64,000 nucleotides of DNA from positions 1-64,000 of the forward strand of contig JANXLV010000211.1 in NCBI GenBank assembly GCA_025355005.1, read 5' to 3'. The notes below the pieces were generated by a model. The model saw only the letters and a program-made list of their open reading frames with translations, searched no databases and was not told the origin of the DNA. Position 1 is the first letter of the stretch. Every line of letters begins with the position of its first letter. This document shows positions 15,495 to 24,705 of the stretch, one piece after another. Origin of the DNA: Myxococcales bacterium (lineage in GTDB: Bacteria > Myxococcota_A > Polyangia > Polyangiales > Polyangiaceae). Position numbers and translations under genes: made by a program.

Positions 15495-17297
15495 CTAGAA
15501 CTGCGGCGCGGACTCCACGGATTTCGGTGCGGGGATGCCCAGGAGGTCCGCTGCGTTCCGCGCGAAGGCGCGATACGTGAGCGGAGCGTCCACGACACGC
15601 CCGTGTGATGGCGCGTGACCCGGTCGCACGAACAACGGCACTGCGCGATCGAACACCATGTCCGTCCCGTGGCTCGTTCCTTTGCCGATCGCGTAGTTCG
15701 GATCGAAGAAGCTTCCGGGCTTGGTCAGGACGTAGAGCTCGCCGCCGGCATCCTTCGCATGCGCGCGACACAAGAGCGCATCCTGGCTCTCGATCTCGTC
15801 GGGCGGGCATGCGTCCGGGAACTCCTCCGACGAGAGCACCCTGGCCACACCGGGATGCAAGAGCAGCGCGGCCTTCACCGCAGCGAGCATCTCCTTCTTC
15901 CGCGCGGGCGGGAGCTTCTTTGCAGCTTCGGTGAGCCACACGTACGGATCGGCGATGCCTGCTACCCAGCGCCCCTTGCCCAGCGTCTTCACGGCAACGG
16001 CGTCGAGCTCTTCGCCCAGCGGCTCCAAAAGCAGACGCTCGCCCTTCTCGCACGGACGCTTCCAGCGATCCACGTAGCCCGGCGCGCAGTACGGACGGAG
16101 CGCCGTGTTGCCCGCCGTCTCCGGCATGGGCGCGGTGCCGTGGTCGGCCGAGAGCACTGCGCCCCAACCTCCCGGGCCGAAGCGTCTGTCGAGCGCGGTG
16201 AAGAACGCGGCGAGCTCCTGGTCCAGACGATCGAGCTCGTCCCACGCTTCCATGGAGTCCGGCCCGAACACGTGACTGATGTAGTCGTTCGACGAGAGCG
16301 AGATGGCGACCAGCGTCGGGTGGTAGCCCGCGGCGCGCTCATCCATCGCACGCAGCGCCATGGAGAGCAGCACACGATCGGCGAACGGCGTCATCCTGAA
16401 CGCCTTCGTGGGCGACGACGCTGCGCCGAGGTCGTGCGGGTAGGTCGCCTTGAGCCCCACGTAGTCGCCCTCGCCGTCCTGCCCGTCGGCGGAGGCGGTG
16501 TGGCTCTTGACCCAGTCCGGCCGCAACGGCGCGTCCCACGATCGTGCGGCGTACGGCTCGTGATCTTCCTTCCACGCGGAGGCGAGCCACGGCGGCGGAG
16601 TGCGTGTGAACGCGGTCGACGTGATGAAGTTTCCCTTCGTGTGGTCATACCAGACCACGTCGGTGGGCGTGCGCCCGCCGCCGAAGATGGCGCCGCGATC
16701 CTTCAGCGACAGGCTGATGATCACGGCGTCGGGCTTCGCTGCGCGCAGGCTGTCCGCGAGCGTGGGGACGCGCAGCGCCGCGATCGAGGAGTTCGTGTCG
16801 CCCTCGCGCGGGCCCTGCGTGCCGACCGCGATCGCCTTCGGATCGCGGAGCGATGACACGCGCGCCAGCGCCTCGTCGATGCGCTCGTTGGACACGATGC
16901 CGTTCTGATGCGGCGTCACACCCGTGTAGAGCGCGGCGTGCCCGGGTGCGGTGTCGGTGACGGCATGCGCGAAACGCATCTCGCGTACGTAGGTGCCCTC
17001 GCGCGCGAGCCTGGCAAAGCCGCCGTCCGGCCGCAGTGTCGACAGGCGGTCGGACATCACCCACGCTGCGAGCTGATCGATGACGATCGTGACGACCACC
17101 GGAAAAGGCGCCTGAGCGTCGGGCGGCGCCATGGGACCACGATACGCCATGGCCGTGCTCGCCGTGGCAGCGTCCGCCTTCACCGCGGCGCCCTCCGCTA
17201 CCCCCTGACGCACCAAAGCGTCAGGCTGTGGGGTGCTGTCCTTGCATGCTTGTATACTGCACGCAAAAACGACGACGAGCGCCGCGGCCGCCCTCAC
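15495..17297 (-). CDS. Alkaline phosphatase/nucleotide pyrophosphatase superfamily lipoprotein
   Basis: 600 residues from GTG 17297 with a lipoprotein signal (VVVFACSIQACKD). The fold is that of PafA-type phosphatases: metal-ligand Asp in VVTIVIDQL, nucleophile Thr in TDTAPGHAALYTG, then VAISLSSNDYISHVFGPDS (Asp/His ligands), SADHGTAPMPE (Asp-His) and a late metal His (GTSHGTDMVF). All expected metal ligands appear intact. It should hydrolyse phosphate monoesters or diesters outside the cytoplasm, with a role in phosphate scavenging. It starts 4 bases after the upstream lipoprotein, so they are probably co-transcribed. Confidence 0.88.
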   Translation of the reverse strand: MRAAAALVVVFACSIQACKDSTPQPDALVRQGVAEGAAVKADAATASTAMAYRGPMAPPDAQAPFPVVVTIVIDQLAAWVMSDRLSTLRPDGGFARLAREGTYVREMRFAHAVTDTAPGHAALYTGVTPHQNGIVSNERIDEALARVSSLRDPKAIAVGTQGPREGDTNSSIAALRVPTLADSLRAAKPDAVIISLSLKDRGAIFGGGRTPTDVVWYDHTKGNFITSTAFTRTPPPWLASAWKEDHEPYAARSWDAPLRPDWVKSHTASADGQDGEGDYVGLKATYPHDLGAASSPTKAFRMTPFADRVLLSMALRAMDERAAGYHPTLVAISLSSNDYISHVFGPDSMEAWDELDRLDQELAAFFTALDRRFGPGGWGAVLSADHGTAPMPETAGNTALRPYCAPGYVDRWKRPCEKGERLLLEPLGEELDAVAVKTLGKGRWVAGIADPYVWLTEAAKKLPPARKKEMLAAVKAALLLHPGVARVLSSEEFPDACPPDEIESQDALLCRAHAKDAGGELYVLTKPGSFFDPNYAIGKGTSHGTDMVFDRAVPLFVRPGHAPSHGRVVDAPLTYRAFARNAADLLGIPAPKSVESAPQF

Positions 17298-17301
17298 GCG
17301 A

Positions 17302-18081
17302 TCACTTGGCGGGAGCCGCAGCAGCGCCGGTGCAGACCTTCGGCTTGCCTTCGACCTTGTAGGTGACGCCGGTCTCCGTCTTCTTGTACTTCACGAGGGC
17401 GCTCGTGCCCGAGGCCTTGCCCGCGTCGCAGGTACCGTTCGAGATCTCGCCGAAGTCGTTCAGCTGCTCGAACTTACCGTCCTCGGTGTCGACCAGGCGC
17501 GCCTTCACGGACGGACCTGCGACGTTGAGCACGAAGATCTCCAGGTCACCGTCCAGGTCGAGATCCTTCACGGAGATGATGTCGTTCTCCGGGACGGGCG
17601 CGTTGACCTTCACCTTCGTGCCCTCGGTCACGATGAGGTTGTGCGTCGGCGGGAGCTTCGCATCGCACGGCGTGATGTTGACCAGGTAGAGGGTCTCCTT
17701 CGCCTTCGCCGTGGTGAACGAGCCGTCATAGCCGCCGTCGACCTCGATGAGCGCATCACCCTTGCCAGTGCACTCCTTCTTGGTCTTGCGGAAGGTCTTG
17801 AAGCCGGAGTTTACCTGCTTGCCGTAGGTGTCGGGCTTTGCGACGGGCGCCATCGGCGGGATCGCCTCGAGGTCGACCAGGAGCAGCCAGCCCTCTTCCT
17901 TGGGCGGCGTGGCCGCGCCCGCGTCATCAGTCATGGCCATGGGGGCGCCTGCATCGCCGAGGGTGACCGCGCCAGCGTCGGGCATGTCCGCGGGCGGCGG
18001 CGGCTTCGGCGGAGTGCCGGGCCCGCAGGCGGCGAGGGTCGCGAGGAGTGCAGCAGTGAATGCGGTGGTTGCCCTGGTCAT
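17302..18081 (-). CDS. Hypothetical lipoprotein
   Basis: 259 residues from ATG 18081. Lipoprotein signal (ALLATLAACGPG), a Pro/Asp/Ala linker, then a beta-rich domain of about 190 residues containing a Ca-like Asp string (KDLDLDGDLEIFVLN) resembling an FG-GAP/dockerin-type loop. Upstream of and likely co-transcribed with the phosphatase-family lipoprotein. No family recognised. Confidence 0.65.
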   Translation of the reverse strand: MTRATTAFTAALLATLAACGPGTPPKPPPPADMPDAGAVTLGDAGAPMAMTDDAGAATPPKEEGWLLLVDLEAIPPMAPVAKPDTYGKQVNSGFKTFRKTKKECTGKGDALIEVDGGYDGSFTTAKAKETLYLVNITPCDAKLPPTHNLIVTEGTKVKVNAPVPENDIISVKDLDLDGDLEIFVLNVAGPSVKARLVDTEDGKFEQLNDFGEISNGTCDAGKASGTSALVKYKKTETGVTYKVEGKPKVCTGAAAAPAK

Positions 18082-18157
18082 GGCCGAGAAACTTACTCGA
18101 ACCAGGGGCCGTCGCGGGATGGAAAAAATGAGGCTCGAAGCGAACCCAGGGGGTCCG

Positions 18158-21100
18158 CTAGCCACCAAACGAGAGGAGCCGAAGCAGCTCGTCGCTCGAC
18201 AGCTCTTTTGGCGCGCTTTTTCCGCTCAAGATCGCGTCGGCCAGGCTGCGTTTCTCGGCGTGCATCTTCAGCACGGCCTCCTCGATCGTGCCCTTCGTGA
18301 TGAGGCGCACCACCGTGACGGGCTCGGTCTGCCCCATGCGATGCGCGCGCGACGTTGCCTGCTCCTCGGCGGCGGGATTCCACCAGGGGTCCACATGAAT
18401 GACATGGCTCGCGCGCGTGAGGTTCAGGCCCACGCCGCCTGCCATGAGTGATGCGCAAAGCGCCGCGTGCGACCCGCTCTGGAACTTGTCGACGATCTCC
18501 TGACGCGCGTCTTGCCGCGTCTCGCCGGTGAGCACGAGCGGCTCGATGCCTGCCTCACGAAGCGCGCGCGCGATGAGCTTCACCAGCTCCGCGAACTGGC
18601 TGTACACGAGCACGTGCGCGCCCTCGTCCTTGATCTGCGAGACCAGCTCGACGACGCGCGTGACCTTCGTGGTTGCGCCGTCGTAGGAGGCGTCCACGAG
18701 GCGCGGATCGCACGCCAGCTGACGGAGCCGAGTGAGCGCGGCGAAGAGCGCGATGCGAAGCTCCGCGTCCTTGGGCTGGCCCCGCTCCTTGTGCTTCTTG
18801 CCGAAGGAGAGCAACGCGGCCTCGCGCAGGGCACGGTACCGCTTCCCCTCCTCTTCCGAGAAGGACAGCGTCTCCACGATCTCCTCGCGTGGCGGGAGCT
18901 CTGCGAGCACCGACGCGCGCGTGCGCCGCAACAGGAACGGAGAGAGTAGCCGACCCAGCGCGAGCAGCCGCTCCTTGTCACCCTCGACCTCGATCGGGCG
19001 GCGGAAGCGCTCGCGGAACATCTGCTCACTGCCGAACACGCCTGGGAGCGTGACATCGACGAGGCTGTACAGCTCGCCCAGGTGATTCTCCAGCGGGGTC
19101 CCCGTGAGCGCGATCGTGAAGTCGCGCGTGAGAGCACGAACGGCGGCAGTTCGCGCCGCGGACACGTTCTTCACGTAGTGCGCCTCGTCCAGGACCACGG
19201 TGGCGAAGTGCGTCTTCTCCAGCTCCTTGCGGCGCCGCGCGAGCAGGCCATACGACGTGACCCACACGTCGGCCGGCGGGTCCTTCGGCGAAGGCTCCGT
19301 GCCCGTGTCCTCGTACATGGAGCGCACGCGGAGGCTGGGCGAGAAGCGTGCGAGCTCACGCTCCCAGTTCGACACGACGGACGCGGGCGCCACCACGAGC
19401 GCCGGGCCAAGAGAGCGCCGCGACTGCAAAACAGATGCAGTCTGCACGGTTTTTCCGAGACCCATGTCGTCTGCGAGGATGCCGCCGCTCGCCCATGACG
19501 CCAGGCGAAGCAAGAACTCGACGCCCTCTTCCTGGTAGCGGCGCAGCGTGCCCTGCTCCAGGGCCGGCGCCTCCTTTATCTTGGTCGCGTTCTCCTTGTG
19601 GCGCGTGACGATCTCCGCGACGTCCACGCCCTTGCGATCCGCGAACGTCTGACCCGCCGCGGCGACGACCAGGGCGAGCGCCTGATGCACGCGCGCGCTG
19701 GCCTCTTCTTCGCCGGAAGGGACCGCCACGGACGCAAGTGGAAGCAGCTTCCTCCGAACCTCCTCCGTGAGCTCCAGGAAGCCCGCCTCGCCCGCGCGCA
19801 CGTAGCGCTTGGCCTTGCGCAGCGCCTCGAGCACTTCACCCAGCGACACCTTCGCGTCACCGAGCTCGATCTCACCCGACACGAAAAGATACGCCCCGGC
19901 GCGGCGCACGGAGAACGTGCTCTTCGCGGAGTCGAATGGGACCGCGTTCGGCGCGCGGCCCGCGCGGACCTCGATGCGAAGACGTGGCGCGGCCTGTGGG
20001 TCGGAAGCGACCGCGCCCTCGGGGCGGACCAGATCGCCGGCATCCTCCGCCGCGCGCTGGTTCTTCGTGATGAGCTCGGCGAGGGCGAGCGCCTCCTCGA
20101 CCGACTGCGTCCCCGCGATGTTGTCGTGCCATTCCAGCGTGAGCGGCAGGGCCGCGCGCGCGGCGTCGACGACGGCGGCCTCCTTCGAGAGGTCGCGCTC
20201 CACGAATGCGCGCTCGCCCGTGTCGACCATGAACGAGAAGAGCTCCGGTCCGCGGCCCGGCGTGAGCAGCGGCGCGGACGGATGCGCGGAGTACATCGCG
20301 CGGACGAGCGCGGAGCCGTCGGGGCGCCACTCCACGCGAAGCCCGATCGCGGGGTCGGGATGGAGCTCGGAGCCGAGCGCCGCACGCGGGAACTGCGCGA
20401 GCCCGGCGTTCATGAGCGCGCCCGTCTGCGCGAGCACCTCCGTCACGGCCTCCTTCGGGAAGATCAGCGGACGGTCTGCCAAGAATGCGCGAACCCACGG
20501 CCGCAGCGGGCGCGGGATGGCGTAGCTGCGCACGACCAGGGTGTCGCCAAGGTCCTCGCGCTCATCGATGCTCGCGACGAAGCCCTCGCGCTTGTCCACG
20601 CAGAGCTCGAGCTCCTCGCGTCCTAGCGCCTCGCCGCCCGCGCAGAGCTCCGCTTGCACGCCGCCGTCGCCAACGGCCACGAAGCGCAGCGTCACCTCCC
20701 CGATCTCGATCTTCACGGCAGAGGGGGTTGCCTCGGGGTCCTTCTTCGCGACCCGGCGGGTGACGCGCGCGTGTCCTTCCAGGAGCCGCAGAAGCTCGTG
20801 GCCGTGGACCGTGGCGGGGTCGACCTCCACTTCCTTCTCTTCCACGTCGGACAGCGCGGTGCGCGCGATCTGGCGCTCGAGCTCCGTGGCCATGGGCGCA
20901 TCCAGCACCTCGGCGAAGGTGGCACGACGCGCGCGCTCGCCTTTCTTCTTCTGTTCGATCGCGGAGACGCCGAGCGACACCTTGGTCTTGCTCCAGGTGT
21001 CGAGCGAAAACGCGAACACGGGCGCGACGTCATCCGCCGCTGTGACCTCCGCATCCTTCCCGCGCGAGAGCGACTTGAGGACGCGCGCCCATTCGGGCTC

Positions 21101-21976
21101 ACCGAGCTGCGCGGCCAGCTGCTGCGTCGCCGGATCCCGGCGCTCGTGCAGGGTGATGAGAAGCGCGCGCAACGCGAACGCCGTCCACGCGCAGTCCGCC
21201 ATACCCCACGGCTGACGCGACACCTTGGGTACGCCGATGGTCAGGCGGCCCACGGCGATCGATAGCGACGTGACACGCGGCATCGCGCGCTCGCGGAGCA
21301 CCAGCGTGTCCCTCTGCGCATCCAGGCGGAGGTCGAAGCCAGCGTGACGCGCGTCCAGCGGGCCCGGCAGTGCGTCGGTCAGCGTGATGCGGTCGCGCCG
21401 CTCCAGGTAGTCCTTCGCGAGCGCTGCGTAGAGCGAGCCGTACTCCGTGTCGTCGTACGAAAGCGGCGGCGGCTCCCACGTGCGCAGCGCCTCCATGACC
21501 TCCGACACCTTCGGCCCGGCGGCCCGCAACGCAGCCGACACCGCCGGCGCGCGCCGGACAATGACCTCGAGCGAGTGCCACTCCACCTCCGGGATCGGGA
21601 CGGGTCGCTCCGCGTAGAGCGCCACGCGCGACATCGTGCTCGCACCGCCGGCGCGCGGGGAGAACGGTCGCGGAACGTCGTCCTCGGGATCGGGACCCAG
21701 CGAGAGCGCCACGGCCACAGCGTGCTTGCACCCACCGAACTGGCCCCAGGCAGGACACGTGCAGAATGCATGTACTTGGCGCGTGCGATCCAGGTGAATT
21801 TCCACGTCGTACGGGCTCTGGCCGATCACGCGCGCCGACACGCCGTCGCCCTGTCCCGATGGCGTAACGGCGCGGACCCGACCCTCGCGGACGTAGGTGC
21901 GGGCGCGGAGCAGGGTGTCGCGTTGCTGGCCGTCGGCCCACTTGAGCAGCGCGGCCGTCGTATCGGGTGTTGGCAT
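18158..21976 (-). CDS. SWIM zinc-finger SNF2-family DNA helicase/translocase
   Basis: 1272 residues from ATG 21976. N-terminal SWIM finger with CxC...CxH (FCTCPAWGQFGGCKH, about residues 71-85), a long middle region including VSxxAIxxLL-type helicase-associated sequence, then a SNF2 ATPase: motif I GILADDMGLGKTVQTA, motif II VVLDEAHYVKN, ALTGTPLENHLGELYSL, and the C-terminal helicase lobe with LMAGGVGLNLTRASHV and the arginine-finger motif QATSRAHRMGQ. It probably translocates on DNA and remodels protein-DNA complexes; SWIM binds DNA or protein. Bacterial SWIM-SNF2 proteins (HepA/RapA-like group) occur in DNA repair or transcription recycling. No SD is obvious, and neighbours are unrelated. 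Confidence 0.9.
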   Translation of the reverse strand: MPTPDTTAALLKWADGQQRDTLLRARTYVREGRVRAVTPSGQGDGVSARVIGQSPYDVEIHLDRTRQVHAFCTCPAWGQFGGCKHAVAVALSLGPDPEDDVPRPFSPRAGGASTMSRVALYAERPVPIPEVEWHSLEVIVRRAPAVSAALRAAGPKVSEVMEALRTWEPPPLSYDDTEYGSLYAALAKDYLERRDRITLTDALPGPLDARHAGFDLRLDAQRDTLVLRERAMPRVTSLSIAVGRLTIGVPKVSRQPWGMADCAWTAFALRALLITLHERRDPATQQLAAQLGEPEWARVLKSLSRGKDAEVTAADDVAPVFAFSLDTWSKTKVSLGVSAIEQKKKGERARRATFAEVLDAPMATELERQIARTALSDVEEKEVEVDPATVHGHELLRLLEGHARVTRRVAKKDPEATPSAVKIEIGEVTLRFVAVGDGGVQAELCAGGEALGREELELCVDKREGFVASIDEREDLGDTLVVRSYAIPRPLRPWVRAFLADRPLIFPKEAVTEVLAQTGALMNAGLAQFPRAALGSELHPDPAIGLRVEWRPDGSALVRAMYSAHPSAPLLTPGRGPELFSFMVDTGERAFVERDLSKEAAVVDAARAALPLTLEWHDNIAGTQSVEEALALAELITKNQRAAEDAGDLVRPEGAVASDPQAAPRLRIEVRAGRAPNAVPFDSAKSTFSVRRAGAYLFVSGEIELGDAKVSLGEVLEALRKAKRYVRAGEAGFLELTEEVRRKLLPLASVAVPSGEEEASARVHQALALVVAAAGQTFADRKGVDVAEIVTRHKENATKIKEAPALEQGTLRRYQEEGVEFLLRLASWASGGILADDMGLGKTVQTASVLQSRRSLGPALVVAPASVVSNWERELARFSPSLRVRSMYEDTGTEPSPKDPPADVWVTSYGLLARRRKELEKTHFATVVLDEAHYVKNVSAARTAAVRALTRDFTIALTGTPLENHLGELYSLVDVTLPGVFGSEQMFRERFRRPIEVEGDKERLLALGRLLSPFLLRRTRASVLAELPPREEIVETLSFSEEEGKRYRALREAALLSFGKKHKERGQPKDAELRIALFAALTRLRQLACDPRLVDASYDGATTKVTRVVELVSQIKDEGAHVLVYSQFAELVKLIARALREAGIEPLVLTGETRQDARQEIVDKFQSGSHAALCASLMAGGVGLNLTRASHVIHVDPWWNPAAEEQATSRAHRMGQTEPVTVVRLITKGTIEEAVLKMHAEKRSLADAILSGKSAPKELSSDELLRLLSFGG

Positions 21977-22053
21977 TGAAGACAGGGACAAGGCGGGGAC
22001 ACTAGCACCACCAGCGCAGAACCATTGCAACCTGCGCTTGCCACGATGCGCGC

Positions 22054-22638
22054 ATGCACCTATACGCACTGCCGATGGCCCAGGAGAACGTCGTCCAGCT
22101 CGCGGCTCTGCGCTCCGTGAACACCAAGCTCGGCCTGCGCGTCGTGATGGGCGTGAGCGTCGCCGCGCTCGCGCTGCTCGTGTTCGTCATCTACGGGCAT
22201 GGTCACGCAGAAGCCGCGCCCGCGTGGGTGGGCTACCTCCCGGCGATCAATGCCGCGCTCAATGCGACCAGCGCCACGTTCCTGGTCAAGGGCGGCCTCG
22301 CGATTCGCCGCCGCGCCCTCGCGGAGCACGCCAGGCACATGCTGCGTGCGCTCGCGTCGTCAGCGCTCTTCCTGGTCTCCTACCTGGTCTATCACTGGGC
22401 GCACGGCGACTCGAAGTTCATGGGCCACGGCGCGATCCGCCCCGTCTACTTCATCATTCTCATCTCGCACGTGCTGCTCTCCGCGGTGGTGCTGCCGCTC
22501 ATCTTCACGAGCTTCTTCATGTCGCTCTCGGGCCGCTTCCCCGCGCACAAGAAGGTGTCGCGCTACACGTTCCCGCTGTGGCTCTACGTCTCGGTGACGG
22601 GCGTGCTCGTGTTCCTGCTGCTCCGCACGTACGGCTGA
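22054..22638 (+). CDS. DUF420/YozB-type membrane protein (CtaM-like cytochrome oxidase assembly)
   Basis: 194 residues; ATG 22054, with ATG 22075 as alternative. Four or five membrane spans, with conserved His in KRHSxxH-like places (AEHARHMLRALA, YLVYHWAHG, IILISHVLLSAVVLP, PAHKKVSRYTFPLWLYVSVTG). This matches the DUF420 family, whose members CtaM/YozB assist heme-copper oxidase biogenesis. It is divergent from the SNF2 gene by 77 bases and stands alone here. Assignment is by family features. Confidence 0.8.
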   Translation: MHLYALPMAQENVVQLAALRSVNTKLGLRVVMGVSVAALALLVFVIYGHGHAEAAPAWVGYLPAINAALNATSATFLVKGGLAIRRRALAEHARHMLRALASSALFLVSYLVYHWAHGDSKFMGHGAIRPVYFIILISHVLLSAVVLPLIFTSFFMSLSGRFPAHKKVSRYTFPLWLYVSVTGVLVFLLLRTYG

Positions 22639-22668
22639 CCGCCAGTCAGGTCCACATCGACGGATTCC

Positions 22669-23079
22669 TCACTCCAGAGCCACCGACTTGGGTGGCGGCG
22701 GGGCCGCTATGTCGTCTGCGGTGCCTAGCTTGCGATCGGGGCCAGGGCTCAGCACGGTGATCTCTCCGTCTTCCGCGCAGACGATGCGATACGGCTCGTC
22801 CCATGCGTCCGTCGTCTTCGACGCGCGATCGAGCACCTGACTCGCGCGCATCGCCTCGATGGTCGGACAATCTGCCGACGCCACCTGGATGCGATGCCCC
22901 ACCGCCACGCCACGCAGCGCGATGGCGTTCTGTTGCGTCGTCTTGATACGCGCTCGCTCCCACGCTGGCAGCACGCCGAACGCGACGGCGCCCGCGATGA
23001 GCGCCATGATGCCGATCACCACCAGTATCTCCACGAGCGTGACGCCACGCGCCCGAGCCCGCCTTGCCGCGTTCTTCAT
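22669..23079 (-). CDS. Type II secretion GspG-like pseudopilin
   Basis: 136 residues from ATG 23079 with a GGAGG site. A prepilin leader ends RARARG, then VTLVEILVVIGIMALIAG, the type IV prepilin motif with Gly at -1 and Glu at +5. The C-terminal part ends with SPGPDRKLGTADDI, the calcium loop typical of GspG major pseudopilins. It should be cleaved by a GspO/PilD peptidase and join a secretion pseudopilus. No other gsp gene is nearby, so it is an isolated, possibly accessory, copy. Confidence 0.82.
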   Translation of the reverse strand: MKNAARRARARGVTLVEILVVIGIMALIAGAVAFGVLPAWERARIKTTQQNAIALRGVAVGHRIQVASADCPTIEAMRASQVLDRASKTTDAWDEPYRIVCAEDGEITVLSPGPDRKLGTADDIAAPPPPKSVALE

Positions 23080-23203
23080 TGAAACCTCCGCAGGCGTCAT
23101 CAAGCGACGACCATGCCATGCGAAATACGCGACAAAACAAGCCGCCATCGTGCCGCAAGTGACAGACGGTCTCACGAAAGGAGCCCGCCCTGCCAACCTG
23201 GCA

Positions 23204-23225
23204 ACCTCGACCTCGACTCGACCTC
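23204..23225 (+). repeat. Short (CTCGAC)n hexanucleotide tract
   Basis: About three and a half units of CTCGAC with one shortened unit. It abuts and overlaps the phosphoesterase stop (TGA 23226-23224 on the minus strand), in the gap before the pseudopilin gene. Same unit as longer tracts near 36.0, 48.3 and 59.7 kb. Confidence 0.6.
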
Positions 23226-24297
23226 AGAACTTCGTGAAGAACTCCGACAGGTCGGTTGCCTTCTGGGCGTCGCGGAGGAGCGGCACTCCGAAGATTTCTT
23301 CCACGGTTCGCAGCGTCGAGCTGTGCGTGAAGACCGTGCTGCTCGAGAAGCCGGGCTTGGCCAGCGGCGAGAGGACAATCATGCCGATCGGGCCATCCGT
23401 GGAGGGGCCGCCGCCGAATGAGCTGTCGCCCTCGTCCCAGATGATGAAGAGCGCGCCGTCGTTCTTGTACGCGGCGGAGCCCATGATCGCGGGGACGGCG
23501 GTGGAGAGCCACGTGTCGCCCAGCTTCACGTTGTTCGCAGTCACGTCGCACTTGCCGGTGATCTGGCCGTGCATGTCGTCGCAGAGGTCCGGCGTGATGA
23601 AGTTGTACTGCGCCGTCTTGCCCGCGAGATCCGTGGCGAGCTCGGTGTACGGGCGGATGTGATCGATACACGTCTGCGACGTCTTGTTGTTTGTCCCCGT
23701 GATGTCATCGAAGAAGAGCATGGGCGTATGCTTCGGAGAGAACGCCAGCGCGGTCGACGAGTCCACGAGCGGGCACGCCAACCCGTCGATGCCCTCCGCA
23801 TACGCCTTCCACGTGACGCCGGCGGTCGCCAGCTGCGCCGTGAGGTGGTCCTTCGTGGACTTGTGGTTCGAGGACGGCGGGTTGTCGTCGGTGATGCCGA
23901 GGTTGTCGCCGGACTCGAGCCAGACGTAGTTTGGCTCGCTGGGGTGATTGCCCTTCGGCGTGGAGTAGGCCTCTGCATGGCCGCCCATCGGGATCAGCGT
24001 CTTGATGTACGTCGCCGTGTTGACGCTCGCCCAGCTGTGGTTCTCCATCATGATGATGAAGACGGTCTTGATCGCGCGCGTGCCGCTCAGGCTGCCGTCG
24101 TTGCCGGCGCCACCGCCGTCGGTGTTGCCACCGCCACCACCATCCGTGTCACCGCCGCCGCCGCCGCCATCGGTATTGCCGCCGCCGCCCCCGTCCGTGT
24201 CACCGCCGCCACCGCCGCCGACGTCCGTGCCGCTGCCGCCGCACGCATAGACGAGACCGAGCGCTGCGAAGGCAACACCAAGGAAAGGCTTCTTCAT
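23224..24297 (-). CDS. Phosphoesterase family lipoprotein (phospholipase C/acid phosphatase type)
   Basis: 357 residues from ATG 24297. Signal and lipobox (ALGLVYACGGS), a 34-residue Gly/Asp linker made of two near-identical 17-residue units, then a phosphoesterase domain with TVFIIMMENHSWASV near its start, a His/Asp-containing central region (VWLESGDN, CDDMHG) and FIIWDEGDSSFGG as the metal-binding D-E-x-D part. The family includes phospholipase C and acid phosphatase AcpA. Acts outside the cytoplasm. The family call is strong; substrate uncertain. Confidence 0.85.
   Translation of the reverse strand: MKKPFLGVAFAALGLVYACGGSGTDVGGGGGGDTDGGGGGNTDGGGGGGDTDGGGGGNTDGGGAGNDGSLSGTRAIKTVFIIMMENHSWASVNTATYIKTLIPMGGHAEAYSTPKGNHPSEPNYVWLESGDNLGITDDNPPSSNHKSTKDHLTAQLATAGVTWKAYAEGIDGLACPLVDSSTALAFSPKHTPMLFFDDITGTNNKTSQTCIDHIRPYTELATDLAGKTAQYNFITPDLCDDMHGQITGKCDVTANNVKLGDTWLSTAVPAIMGSAAYKNDGALFIIWDEGDSSFGGGPSTDGPIGMIVLSPLAKPGFSSSTVFTHSSTLRTVEEIFGVPLLRDAQKATDLSEFFTKF
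24109..24222 (-). repeat. In-frame Gly/Asp linker repeat in the phosphoesterase gene
   Basis: Two tandem copies of a 51-bp unit encoding a 17-residue block (GGGGGGDTDGGGGGNTD). Codon-level identity between copies is high, so this linker probably expands and contracts by slippage or recombination. It forms the flexible arm between the lipid anchor and the enzyme. Confidence 0.6.
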
Positions 24298-24369
24298 GCG
24301 CGGAAGCCAAGCGCTTCCGTAGGGGTGCGGCACGTCTCGTGTGCCTCTCGACAGACGATATCTGTGGCC

Positions 24370-24696
24370 ATGCGCCACATCGGGACAAAAAGCCGCGTGA
24401 GAACGGTAAGCTTGGAGGGTGAAGGTTCGGTGGGGCTGTCGTCCGCAAAGACCCTCGAGCTCGGAAAGACCGAGACGGTCACGCTGAAGAAGAACCCCGA
24501 CTCCGCAGGCGCGTCCGGCTGGCTCAGCGTCACCGGCAATGGCAACACGGCGGACGGCAAGCGCTACGTGTGGCAGCTGCCGACGAGCTTCCTCTCGTCC
24601 GGTGGCAAGGACAAGAGCATCTCGATGATCGTCGGCAGCCAGGACCACGACAACGCCCTCGAGGTCTCCCACGGAATGGTCTGCACCAAGTTCTAG
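24370..24696 (+). CDS. Small hypothetical protein
   Basis: 108 residues from ATG 24370; GTG 24399 also possible. Composition is balanced (GKTETVTLKKNPDSAGASGW, SFLSSGGKDKSISMIVGSQD), suggesting a short beta-rich domain. No signal peptide and no recognised family. It could be a remnant of a larger protein that lost its 5' end. Divergent from the phosphoesterase and 10 bases from the convergent NmrA stop. Confidence 0.45.
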   Translation: MRHIGTKSRVRTVSLEGEGSVGLSSAKTLELGKTETVTLKKNPDSAGASGWLSVTGNGNTADGKRYVWQLPTSFLSSGGKDKSISMIVGSQDHDNALEVSHGMVCTKF

Positions 24697-24705
24697 CTAC
24701 TCGAG

